Source: HGM11416 sp045596285
GTDB taxonomy: Bacteria; Bacillota; Clostridia; Christensenellales; Borkfalkiaceae
DNA: 6,858 bases
NCBI GenBank assembly: GCA_045596285.1
Contig: JAZOCA010000161.1
Location: forward strand, 1-6,858
Direction of reading: 5' to 3'
Position 1 is the stretch's first letter. Each line of letters starts with the position of its first letter. The notes beneath the pieces are model-generated. The model worked only from the letters and a program-made list of their open reading frames with translations. It did no database searches and was not told the DNA's origin. A program made the position numbers and the translations under genes. Positions 1-5,570 of this stretch are shown piece by piece.

Positions 1-29
1 GCAAGTGCTATTAAGTACTTGCTTTTTTT
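1..29 (+). terminator. Rho-independent-type terminator hairpin in repeat copy A
   Basis: A stem of nine pairs (1-9 with 14-22, one G-T wobble) around an ATTA tetraloop is followed directly by seven T's at 23-29. Read on the plus strand this has the shape of an intrinsic terminator and could end a plus-strand gene lying left of the window. The stem has only moderate GC content. Because the same hairpin recurs in copy B, where no plus-strand gene precedes it, it may be part of a repeat element rather than a dedicated terminator. Confidence 0.6.
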
Positions 30-54
30 GCTAGCAAAAGTTTGAAGAAGGGAT
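1..54 (+). repeat. 54-bp direct repeat, copy A (repeat unit may extend to about 110)
   Basis: This stretch is identical, base for base, to 236-289. It holds a 9-bp stem hairpin (arms GCAAGTGCT and AGTACTTGC, one G-T wobble, ATTA loop), seven T's, and a perfect 14-bp palindrome TTTTGCTAGCAAAA at 26-39. It ends in a purine-rich TTTGAAGAAGGGAT. Beyond 54 the two copies diverge but stay alignable: the next 56 bases here and 54 in copy B both end in ACCGAAG (at 110 and 343), and about 22 of the last 33 positions match. The full unit is therefore probably about 108-110 bp with a conserved head and a drifting tail. No protein is encoded. Copy A begins at base 1 of the window, so the repeat may extend further left. 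It could be a dispersed intergenic repeat family or duplicated terminator regions. Confidence 0.9.
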
Positions 55-69
55 TCGAACTAGAGCGTA

Positions 70-95
70 AAAAACAGTAGACACCTACTGTTTTT
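70..95. terminator. Perfect 11-bp hairpin, possible bidirectional terminator
   Basis: AAAAACAGTAG at 70-80 pairs exactly with CTACTGTTTTT at 85-95 around an ACAC loop. The A/T ends give a T-run after the stem whichever strand is read, which is the usual form of a bidirectional intrinsic terminator. The core is only six mixed pairs, so strength would be modest. The matching place in repeat copy B (about 305-328) shows a decayed version of the hairpin. Confidence 0.5.
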
Positions 96-111
96 AGCGG
101 TTGACCGAAGT

Positions 112-161
112 ATTTTGCAAAGCACCAAGTTTGAGTTTATAGCACTATTGCTTTGCAAAAT
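112..161. repeat. Perfect 13-bp inverted repeat with 24-nt spacer
   Basis: ATTTTGCAAAGCA at 112-124 is the exact reverse complement of TGCTTTGCAAAAT at 149-161. The 24-nt spacer could form a large loop. There is no T-run directly after the stem, so it does not look like a terminator. It is the right-hand arm of the structured 50-178 segment and has no counterpart after repeat copy B, which suggests it is specific to the first copy or was inserted there. Confidence 0.6.
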
Positions 162-210
162 GCAAGAATTCGAATCCCGTAGTTAATTTTTATTTTAACT
201 TATTCGTGGT

Positions 211-239
211 ATTATCCTTTTTTTTCTTTAGTTTTGCAA
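211..239 (-). promoter_or_regulatory. Weak candidate minus-strand promoter
   Basis: On the minus strand TTGCAA (239-234) and GATAAT (216-211) are separated by 17 nt, with a 4/6 and a 5/6 match to the sigma-A boxes. A start near 204 would read leftward through the structured 50-178 segment and could stop at the hairpin at 70-95, giving an RNA of about 135 nt. The -35 box overlaps the first bases of repeat copy B. The region is A/T-rich, so a chance match is quite possible. Confidence 0.25.
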
Positions 240-264
240 GTGCTATTAAGTACTTGCTTTTTTT
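236..264 (+). terminator. Rho-independent-type terminator hairpin in repeat copy B
   Basis: This is the same nine-pair hairpin (236-244 with 249-257, ATTA loop) and seven T's as in copy A. No plus-strand coding region lies between the two copies, so if it works as a terminator it would back up copy A or end a small RNA. It may also simply be the structured head of the repeat. Confidence 0.5.
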
Positions 265-289
265 GCTAGCAAAAGTTTGAAGAAGGGAT
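236..289 (+). repeat. 54-bp direct repeat, copy B (repeat unit may extend to about 343)
   Basis: This is an exact copy of 1-54, with the copies starting 235 bp apart. It contains the same hairpin, T-run, 14-bp palindrome (261-274) and purine-rich end. After GGGAT it departs from copy A: it has CGCAC where copy A has TCGAAC, so it lacks the TTCGAA end used by the inverted repeat at 50-178. It then stays loosely alignable to copy A up to ACCGAAG at 343. Perfect identity of the head next to a drifted tail suggests recent copying, gene conversion, or selection on the head. Confidence 0.9.
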
Positions 290-352
290 CGCACAAAAGC
301 ACAAAAAAAATAGTCACTCTTTGTTTCAATCGACTAACCGAAGCGGTTGTAA

Positions 353-395
353 AAATAAAAGTGCCGTTATAGGTTGATTAACGGCACTTTTATTT
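353..395 (-). terminator. Strong terminator of the GtrA-GH5-GH3 operon
   Basis: The arms at 353-369 and 379-395 form a perfect 17-bp stem with the GC-rich core GTGCCGTTA/TAACGGCAC and a 9-nt loop. On the minus strand the second arm runs into TTTTATTTTTA, giving a good U-tract. It lies 37 nt past the GH3 stop codon, the expected place for the end of this operon. The plus-strand side is also T-rich (TTTTATTTATTT), so it probably stops transcription arriving from both directions. Confidence 0.85.
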
Positions 396-431
396 ATTTA
401 AATTTTATAAACTTGTTAAATATAAATTTTA

Positions 432-2852
432 CTATTTCGGCAGTTTAACGCATTTTTCGCGAGTGATAAGTTTCCATATTCCCCTAAAGGGTTTATTATT
501 GACAATATCTAATAAACCAAGCGCCATTCGATGAGTTACCATTCCCTCGCTTGCATAAGAAAGGGAGCGCAAACTCATTGTTTGAATGGCTTTCATAGCA
601 AAATATGCATTTTTTATTTTTGTTTCTTTATCTTCTGAATCTTTACCAAGCGAAGCAAACTTAATCATGCATTTAAATACAAAATTAATAAGCCCAAACA
701 AAAATTTTCCGCCACCTGATTTATATTCGCGCATAGGAGTATTTAAATCGTACGGACGAACAATGGGAATTAAGGTTATTTTTCTTCCGATAACCTTTTC
801 ATAATCTTCGTTAGTAATAGCCAAAAATCTTTCTTTATTAGAATATAATTCGATAACTGCATTAGAAGAATGAAGTTCTTCTCCCTCAATTTGTAAATCT
901 TGCTCTAAAACAACGGTATTTGCGTCGCTACAAATTTGGAACTTATAAACCCCTTTTTCTAAACGCCAAGCGCCGTTGCAATAATATTTCATATCTGCAC
1001 TATCGACGGTTAACTTAACTTCTTTTTCTTCGCCAACTTCCAGATAAACTTTTTCGAATGCGCGAAGTTCGCGCAAAGGCTTAACAAAAGTGCTTTTTGG
1101 CGATTCTATAAACAGTTCAACCACTTCGCTACCCGCGTAATCGCCTTCGTTTTTAACGATTACGCTAATAATGAATTGATTACCTTCTCGGCTTACTTTT
1201 ATATTGCGATAACCAAACTTAGTGTACGAAAGGCCAAACCCAAATGGATATCTTACTGGTACGCCAAACGACGTATAATATCTATACCCTACAAAAACGC
1301 TTTCTTTATAAAGATCGTTGGTAGTTGATGCAAGTTCGTTGCCAAAAGGTACGTCTACATACCGATAAGGCCACGTTTCGCACAGTTTACCGCATGGACT
1401 AACTTTACCAAACAATAAATCGTAGGTAGCACGCCCACCTTCTTGACCTGGCAAATACATATTTAAAATTGCATTTGCGTTTTCTGCTTCATAAAGTTCA
1501 ACTGGACTACCACCGTAAAAAACAAAAATGACTTTTTTGCCTAAATTGCATATTTTTTCAAGCAATATTCTTTGATTTTCGGGAAGCAACATGTTTTCGC
1601 GATCAAACCCTTCACTTTCGGCATATTCGGTAAGCCCACCAAAGAAAATAATCGTATCGTAATTCTTACTACTTTCGATAGCGCTATCTATAAGCGATTG
1701 ATTAAACGATCCGTTTACCTTATATCCTATTTGATATTCGTAATCGATACCACCTTCATCAAAAGCGTTTTTGGGAGTGATTAGTTTATATGGGCGAAGC
1801 AAAGACGAGCCTGCTCCCTGATATCTCATTTTTTCAAACAGTTCGCCAACAACCAAATATTTGCCATTTTCTACTAGCGGAAGTACGTTATCTTCGTTTT
1901 TCAAAAGCACCGCACCTTCGCGACTTATATCACCCGAAAGAAGTGAATTTTCTTCAAAGCAAGGTTCTTGGTCGCATTCACCAGCTATTCCGCTGTATAC
2001 CATTTTCAAAACGCGCTTGACCGAAAGGTTTAAAGTTTCTTCTGAAATTTCTCCGCTTTTAACACCGTCTATTATAAGTTGGTTATTATGCAGAATATCA
2101 CCCGGCATTTCAAGATCTAAACCGGCGCTTAGTCCTTTTGCTCTATCGTTGACCGCCCCCCAGTCTGACATAATAAGCCCCTCAAACCCCCATTCGCCCC
2201 TTGGAATATCGGTAAGAAGTTGTTTATTTTCGGAAGCGTAAGTGCCGTTAACCTTGTTATAGGCGCACATTAGCGTTGCGGGCTTGCCTTTTTTTACAAT
2301 ATGTTCAAACCCTTTAAGATATATTTCGCGAAAGGCTCTTTCATCTACGATTGAGTCGCCAAAATACCTATTTTTTTCGTTGTTATTGCATGCGTAATGC
2401 TTAACCGAAGTCCCCACTTTTCTATCTTCTATTCCGCGAGTAAGAGATGCCCCCATAGTTCCGCTGATAAGCGGATCTTCAGAATAATATTCAAAATTTC
2501 TTCCACAAAGCGGGTTGCGTTTTATATTTACAGCAGGCCCTAAAATTAAGTGAACTTTATAATGGTTACACTCTTTGCCCATGCCTTGCCCCATCTTATA
2601 AATAATTTCTTTATTCCAAGTAGACCCAGCGGTTACAGCCGTTGGAAAAGCGGTTGATGGCTCGGTTTCGCCAAGCCCTATCTGCTTGGAATCTTCCCTT
2701 TTCTTTCTAAGCCCGTGAGGTCCGTCAGTTAAGAATATGGAAGGAATACCTAATCTAGTCACCTTGTTAGTATGCCAAGACTTATGCCCGCTTAATAAAC
2801 AAGCCTTTTCTTCAAGGGTAAGTTGCGATACAATTTTATCTATATCTTTCAT
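432..2852 (-). CDS. Glycoside hydrolase family 3 beta-glucosidase, cytoplasmic, 806 aa
   Basis: Predicted to remove terminal beta-linked glucose (or a similar sugar) from oligosaccharides by a retaining mechanism. Residues 1-295 form the GH3 barrel, with TDGPHGLR near 42-49, GRNFEYYSEDP at 117-127, VKHYACNNNE at 150-159 and the nucleophile motif MSDWGAV, where D230 is the expected catalytic Asp. Residues 310-545 form the second domain, with the SEGFDREN motif at 413-420; E414 (or E412) is the likely acid/base. Residues 565-645 match the fibronectin-III-like domain. No PA14 insert is present. A tail at 660-806, with a hydrophobic patch near 717-735, matches the extension I recall in clostridial intracellular GH3 enzymes. 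There is no signal peptide, so it should act in the cytoplasm. It is the last gene of the operon, 2 nt after GH5, and its RBS lies inside the GH5 end. Exact substrate specificity cannot be read from the sequence; xylosidase or mixed activity is possible. Confidence 0.95.
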   Translation of the reverse strand: MKDIDKIVSQLTLEEKACLLSGHKSWHTNKVTRLGIPSIFLTDGPHGLRKKREDSKQIGLGETEPSTAFPTAVTAGSTWNKEIIYKMGQGMGKECNHYKVHLILGPAVNIKRNPLCGRNFEYYSEDPLISGTMGASLTRGIEDRKVGTSVKHYACNNNEKNRYFGDSIVDERAFREIYLKGFEHIVKKGKPATLMCAYNKVNGTYASENKQLLTDIPRGEWGFEGLIMSDWGAVNDRAKGLSAGLDLEMPGDILHNNQLIIDGVKSGEISEETLNLSVKRVLKMVYSGIAGECDQEPCFEENSLLSGDISREGAVLLKNEDNVLPLVENGKYLVVGELFEKMRYQGAGSSLLRPYKLITPKNAFDEGGIDYEYQIGYKVNGSFNQSLIDSAIESSKNYDTIIFFGGLTEYAESEGFDRENMLLPENQRILLEKICNLGKKVIFVFYGGSPVELYEAENANAILNMYLPGQEGGRATYDLLFGKVSPCGKLCETWPYRYVDVPFGNELASTTNDLYKESVFVGYRYYTSFGVPVRYPFGFGLSYTKFGYRNIKVSREGNQFIISVIVKNEGDYAGSEVVELFIESPKSTFVKPLRELRAFEKVYLEVGEEKEVKLTVDSADMKYYCNGAWRLEKGVYKFQICSDANTVVLEQDLQIEGEELHSSNAVIELYSNKERFLAITNEDYEKVIGRKITLIPIVRPYDLNTPMREYKSGGGKFLFGLINFVFKCMIKFASLGKDSEDKETKIKNAYFAMKAIQTMSLRSLSYASEGMVTHRMALGLLDIVNNKPFRGIWKLITREKCVKLPK

Positions 2853-2854
2853 AA

Positions 2855-4327
2855 TTATCCTTCAGTTTTAAATTTATCTTGCGCGAAGTAATCTAAAAGC
2901 ACGTGGTAAGTTATAGAATCGTCGTTATGTATTTTATACTGCCCGTCGTTCGTAGTGTCGTCTGTGTGTTGATTAGACCAAAGAGTATAAATTTCGTCGT
3001 ATGATGCAGTTCTTAAATCGATTTTTAGCCTGATATTTCCGTTTTCGTCTGGGGTAAGCCACATTTTGTTTACTAGTATACCCCAAGAACTATCCCACCA
3101 ACCTACCGAAACAGTTTTGTAACTCCAAATAGTCCAACCTAAACCAGTTTTATCGTATTCGTTAAGATATTTAATCCAAGCATCTCTATCGCCGAAAAAG
3201 TTAAATTCGCCAACAAACTTTGGAACGTTATAATCGGTGACGGAAAGTTGAGCGTACATAAAATCGTAAAATAACCAGTTAGGGGTTAAATCCGAAGTCC
3301 AGTTATAAAAATGATATTGATATAAAACGTTTTCCCAGCCGTATTTTTGTGGTTTGGGTAATGATAGGAAAAACCAAACGCCTTCAATAGAAATAACGTG
3401 CTCTTTATCTACTTCGCGAATGGCTTGATATATTTTATTCATAACACGCCATTGTTTCGGCCCTGTTCCGATAGCCTTTCTACTAGTAGGCTCGTTAATC
3501 AAATCGTATGCTAAAATAGCGGGAGCAAGGTCCTTTCTTTCTTCTGCGTAATGAAGGGCGATTCTCTTCCATAGATTACAAGTGAACTGTATGTATTCTT
3601 CGTTATCCCAAAAATCAATATCGCGGGTGCCACAATGTTCAAAACCGCTTTGACCACCCATTACGCCATGCATATCTATAATGACTTTTAAACCGTATTT
3701 ATTTGCCATTTCGATAAACCAGTCTAGTTTTTCGAACTGAAATTCATACTTTTCAAAGTCTATTTTCTGGCAAAGTTGCTCGTCGGTTAGTCTGTATCTA
3801 TCCGCCGTGGAAAGAAAGTTGCGATAATACATGGGCAGTCTTATGGTGTTTAGCCCAAGTTCGGATATAAATTTAAAATCGTATTCGGTGCAATATGAAT
3901 AAAAATATGCGTCGTTTAACGATTCAATTTGTTCATCTGTAAATCTTTGAGCAAAGATGGCGTCCATTTCTTCTTGATAAATTTCTTCATATTCTTCAAC
4001 AACACCTTCGGGATTTATTTTTGCAAAACTGCCGTCTTTTTTAAGAAGCGCGCCAACTGAGTTAACGGTCATCCACCCTTCGGTTAAAAACAAATTGCCA
4101 AAATTCACGCCCCTAATTTCGTAAATATCGCCGTTTTCATCATAAAGGGCTTTGCCGTTTGCGATAATCATTTTACCGCCGTCTGTTCTTTGAATATGCT
4201 CAGGTTCGTTGTACTTGTAATTCTTACGGTAAATATGTCCCCAAAGAATAACGCCTGCTACTAAAATAATTATTGAACCGATTACCGAAATAACCGCAAC
4301 TAACACTTTTTTTAAAATTTTATTCAT
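2855..4327 (-). CDS. Membrane-anchored glycoside hydrolase family 5 glucanase (BglC-like), 490 aa
   Basis: Predicted retaining endo- or exo-beta-glucanase held on the outer face of the membrane. Numbered from the ATG at 4327, residues 8-33 form one hydrophobic helix preceded by KKV; there is no lipobox Cys or clear cleavage site, so it reads as an uncleaved anchor. The GH5 barrel starts at IRGVNFGNLFLTEGW (about 71-85). It shows R163 in NTIRLPM, DMHGVMGGQSG from 218, the acid/base E279 in LINEP, H339 in YQYHFY, the nucleophile E374 in VGEFNFFG, and WTIWSYK from 398. The DMHG-GGQ-G-F pattern resembles exo-beta-1,3-glucanase-type GH5 enzymes (COG2730), but beta-1,4 or beta-1,6 activity cannot be excluded. 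No carbohydrate-binding domain is seen. The ATG at 4327 is preferred over the one at 4333 because the AAGGAG ends right against the earlier ATG and lies 6 nt from the later one. The start overlaps the end of the GtrA-like gene by 8 nt. Confidence 0.92.
   Translation of the reverse strand: MNKILKKVLVAVISVIGSIIILVAGVILWGHIYRKNYKYNEPEHIQRTDGGKMIIANGKALYDENGDIYEIRGVNFGNLFLTEGWMTVNSVGALLKKDGSFAKINPEGVVEEYEEIYQEEMDAIFAQRFTDEQIESLNDAYFYSYCTEYDFKFISELGLNTIRLPMYYRNFLSTADRYRLTDEQLCQKIDFEKYEFQFEKLDWFIEMANKYGLKVIIDMHGVMGGQSGFEHCGTRDIDFWDNEEYIQFTCNLWKRIALHYAEERKDLAPAILAYDLINEPTSRKAIGTGPKQWRVMNKIYQAIREVDKEHVISIEGVWFFLSLPKPQKYGWENVLYQYHFYNWTSDLTPNWLFYDFMYAQLSVTDYNVPKFVGEFNFFGDRDAWIKYLNEYDKTGLGWTIWSYKTVSVGWWDSSWGILVNKMWLTPDENGNIRLKIDLRTASYDEIYTLWSNQHTDDTTNDGQYKIHNDDSITYHVLLDYFAQDKFKTEG
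2858..2863 (-). promoter_or_regulatory. Ribosome binding site of the GH3 gene, inside the GH5 coding end
   Basis: GAAGGA on the minus strand sits 5 nt before the GH3 ATG at 2852. The same six bases are the last two sense codons (Glu-Gly) of the GH5 gene. Ribosomes finishing GH5 therefore stop over the GH3 start, which supports coupled translation of the two hydrolases. Confidence 0.75.
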
Positions 4328-5087
4328 TTCCATCTCCTTTTAATCGTTTGTCTGTTTTGTCGTTAAATATTATTTTGAACACAAAGAAGAACACTATCAT
4401 TGAAATCGTACTCGTTACCATGGTTTTTATAAATGCGGTTAGCGAATTAGCAAATTCAAAACGTATGCAGAATATATTTATTAATCCCCATAGCGCGTTT
4501 GTAAACAGCGATACAAGCACCCAACCGATAAAATACCATAGTGCTTGATACCAAGGATTGCCGTGAGATTTAAAAGTTATATTTCTTTGCAACGGAAAAT
4601 TTATACATTGCGCTGTGAAAACCGCTATCTCAAAGGCAATAAAGTTACCTAATCCACCACCTATTTTTACGTTGTTTGCACTATCGTAAAGCACGGGTTC
4701 GTTAAATATTCCAAACACCGCAGGAGTGCCGTCTTTCCAGTTCCACAAGGTTATTTCCGGCCAAACAAATGGCTTACTTGCAAGATTTTTAAAAGCGTAC
4801 GGTAAAAATAACATTACCAAAAACTGCCATACAGTAACACTACAACTAAAAATTAAAAAATTAACGAATTGTACTATTAATTTAGCAGTTTTGGGTTGCA
4901 GGTGCTCAAACCTTTTCCACCTAACAATAAAAAATCTGCAAAAAGCACTTGCCCTAAGATTTAAAAACAACCCTTTTATCTTTTTACCTTTTTTAGGCGA
5001 ATTTTCTATAGCCAACCTTTTTTCGCCTATTAAATCTTTTTCTTTTTCAAGATAGGTTAAATATTTTTCATTCATAAAAAACTTCAT
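4320..5087 (-). CDS. GtrA-like four-helix membrane protein, 255 aa
   Basis: Probable integral membrane protein of the GtrA-like family, whose members are thought to move or help transfer polyprenyl-linked sugars across the cytoplasmic membrane. A basic, soluble N-terminal region (1-66) precedes helices at about 69-97, 146-164, 181-206 and 218-241. The strip NFPLQRNITFK at 163-173 matches the family's typical N-F-x-x-x-R-x-x-T/W-F signature after the second helix. The Trp-rich loop at about 98-145 is far longer than the short turn usual between helices 1 and 2. Length (255) exceeds the usual 120-150 residues because of this loop and the N-terminal extension. It is the first gene of the operon. 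No clear Shine-Dalgarno precedes either Met1 (5087) or Met5 (5075), and a stop codon lies in frame directly before Met1, so the start must be one of these two. No glycosyltransferase gene is adjacent, unlike many GtrA loci. Substrate is unknown; family membership is fairly secure, function is not. Confidence 0.75.
   Translation of the reverse strand: MKFFMNEKYLTYLEKEKDLIGEKRLAIENSPKKGKKIKGLFLNLRASAFCRFFIVRWKRFEHLQPKTAKLIVQFVNFLIFSCSVTVWQFLVMLFLPYAFKNLASKPFVWPEITLWNWKDGTPAVFGIFNEPVLYDSANNVKIGGGLGNFIAFEIAVFTAQCINFPLQRNITFKSHGNPWYQALWYFIGWVLVSLFTNALWGLINIFCIRFEFANSLTAFIKTMVTSTISMIVFFFVFKIIFNDKTDKRLKGDGNE
4334..4340 (-). promoter_or_regulatory. Ribosome binding site that decides the GH5 start
   Basis: On the minus strand AAAGGAG (4340-4334) is followed at once by ATG at 4333 and, 6 nt on, by ATG at 4327. 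Only the second spacing fits normal initiation, so the protein most likely begins Met-Asn-Lys-Ile and is two residues shorter than the longest frame. The RBS lies within the last codons of the GtrA-like gene. Confidence 0.8.
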
Positions 5088-5143
5088 TTACTGGGTTTAT
5101 AAAAAACTCAATTTAAAACCGTCCTTCTTTTTCTACTTAACTT

Positions 5144-5172
5144 ATTATAACATAAATCGCCCTTATTTTCAA
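5144..5172 (-). promoter_or_regulatory. Sigma-A promoter of the GtrA-GH5-GH3 operon
   Basis: On the minus strand TTGAAA (5172-5167) and TATAAT (5149-5144) are exactly 17 nt apart, and TGT stands just before the -10 box, giving an extended -10 (TGTTATAAT). Transcription should begin near 5137, leaving a leader of about 50 nt before the ATG at 5087. The leader is too short for a riboswitch and holds no clear attenuator. Confidence 0.8.
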
Positions 5173-5484
5173 TAGGTTTTTAAAAATATACTCTTTAATC
5201 ATTCAATATTTTTTTGCACTATTTTTTGCCATTATTATTGCATTATTTGTTCAGCAGAAGTATATTTTATTAAAAAAGTGCCCCTATAGCACGGTTAACT
5301 GCTATTTGATGTGCAAAAAATAAACAAGTATTAAGCCGAAATTTTACGATTGAATATAATCAAAACGGTAAATTGATTAAAAATATAATAAATTCAAACT
5401 TTTATACTAATCTAATAATAAAATAAAAAATTTTTTTTCTTAGTTAATAAATCCATTTATTTACGCAAAACAGTCAACTTTTTT

Positions 5485-5513
5485 TTGCATTATTCTTAAA
5501 ATAGTTGTATAAT
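5485..5513 (+). promoter_or_regulatory. Sigma-A promoter of the M13 peptidase gene
   Basis: TATAAT at 5508-5513 is a perfect -10 box. TTGCAT at 5485-5490 lies 17 nt upstream and matches the first three bases of the -35 consensus. The start of transcription should be near 5520, giving a leader of about 50 nt before the ATG at 5571. Confidence 0.65.
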
Positions 5514-5519
5514 ATACAA
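5505..5519. promoter_or_regulatory. Dyad over the -10 box, possible operator
   Basis: TTGTAT and ATACAA form perfect 6-bp arms around AAT. The dyad covers the -10 box and reaches the expected transcription start, where a bound repressor would block RNA polymerase. It is A/T-rich and could be chance; no regulator gene is adjacent. Confidence 0.3.
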
Positions 5520-5559
5520 AAAGGTTTTGCGCTATTTATTAACAACTCGCAAAGCCAAT

Positions 5560-5564
5560 AGGAG
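5560..5564 (+). promoter_or_regulatory. Ribosome binding site of the M13 peptidase gene
   Basis: AGGAG stands 6 nt before the ATG at 5571, a close to ideal Shine-Dalgarno and spacing. It fixes the start and predicts strong translation. Confidence 0.85.
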
Positions 5565-5570
5565 ATAATT

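Larger units (their letters stand above)
50..178. other. Structured 129-bp segment bounded by 10-bp inverted repeats
   Basis: GGGATTCGAA at 50-59 is the exact reverse complement of TTCGAATCCC at 169-178. Between these ends lie two further perfect dyads: 70-80 with 85-95, and 112-124 with 149-161. The whole segment could therefore fold as an outer stem closing a junction with two arms. The left end overlaps the last bases of repeat copy A. It encodes no protein of note on either strand. It could be a small non-autonomous mobile element, a structured RNA, or chance nesting of intergenic hairpins. The dyads are read directly from the sequence; any function is inferred. Confidence 0.5.
5088..5570. 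other. 483-bp A/T-rich divergent intergenic region
   Basis: This gap separates the minus-strand glycan operon from the plus-strand pepO-type gene. It holds one promoter at each end and no credible coding frame on either strand. In the middle are a perfect 10-bp inverted repeat (TTTTTTGCAC at 5210-5219, GTGCAAAAAA at 5311-5320, spacer 91 nt) and runs of A and T around 5400-5445 that may be bent DNA. I see no tRNA, known riboswitch or terminator here. The length between two start sites leaves room for regulator sites or a small RNA, but none can be named. Confidence 0.6.

Noticed and set aside
50..60. GTTCGAATCCC on the minus strand (and TTCGAATCCC on the plus strand at 169-178) looks like a tRNA T-arm.
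   Set aside because: No matching T-stem, acceptor stem, anticodon arm or CCA end can be formed on either strand around either site. They are better explained as the two ends of the inverted repeat at 50-178.
1..289. Two exact repeats as a possible CRISPR array.
   Set aside because: There are only two copies, 54 bp long and 181 bp apart, with no regular spacers and no cas genes.
586..2241. Plus-strand open frames of 70-126 codons opposite the GH3 gene (for example 1861-2241).
   Set aside because: They lie wholly antisense to a well-supported GH3 enzyme, lack RBS support and have no recognisable protein features.
4230..4327. Cleavable signal peptide or lipobox on the GH5 protein.
   Set aside because: No Cys follows the hydrophobic segment, and the helix is followed by WGHIYRKNYKY rather than a small-residue cleavage motif, so an uncleaved anchor fits better.
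4348..5055. Plus-strand open frames opposite the GtrA-like gene (4348-4548 and 4726-5055).
   Set aside because: Their composition mirrors the membrane protein on the other strand, and the minus-strand frame has family motifs, a promoter and operon context.
5088..5137. Riboswitch or attenuator in the leader of the glycan operon.
   Set aside because: The predicted leader is only about 50 nt and shows no stable stem followed by a T-run.
5276..5300. Possible decayed copy of the operon terminator: AAAGTGCC-N2-TATA at 5276-5289 resembles 358-371, with about 19 of 25 bases alike.
   Set aside because: The match is short, in A/T-rich DNA, found by eye, and the second arm of the hairpin is not kept. 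Chance is a sufficient explanation.
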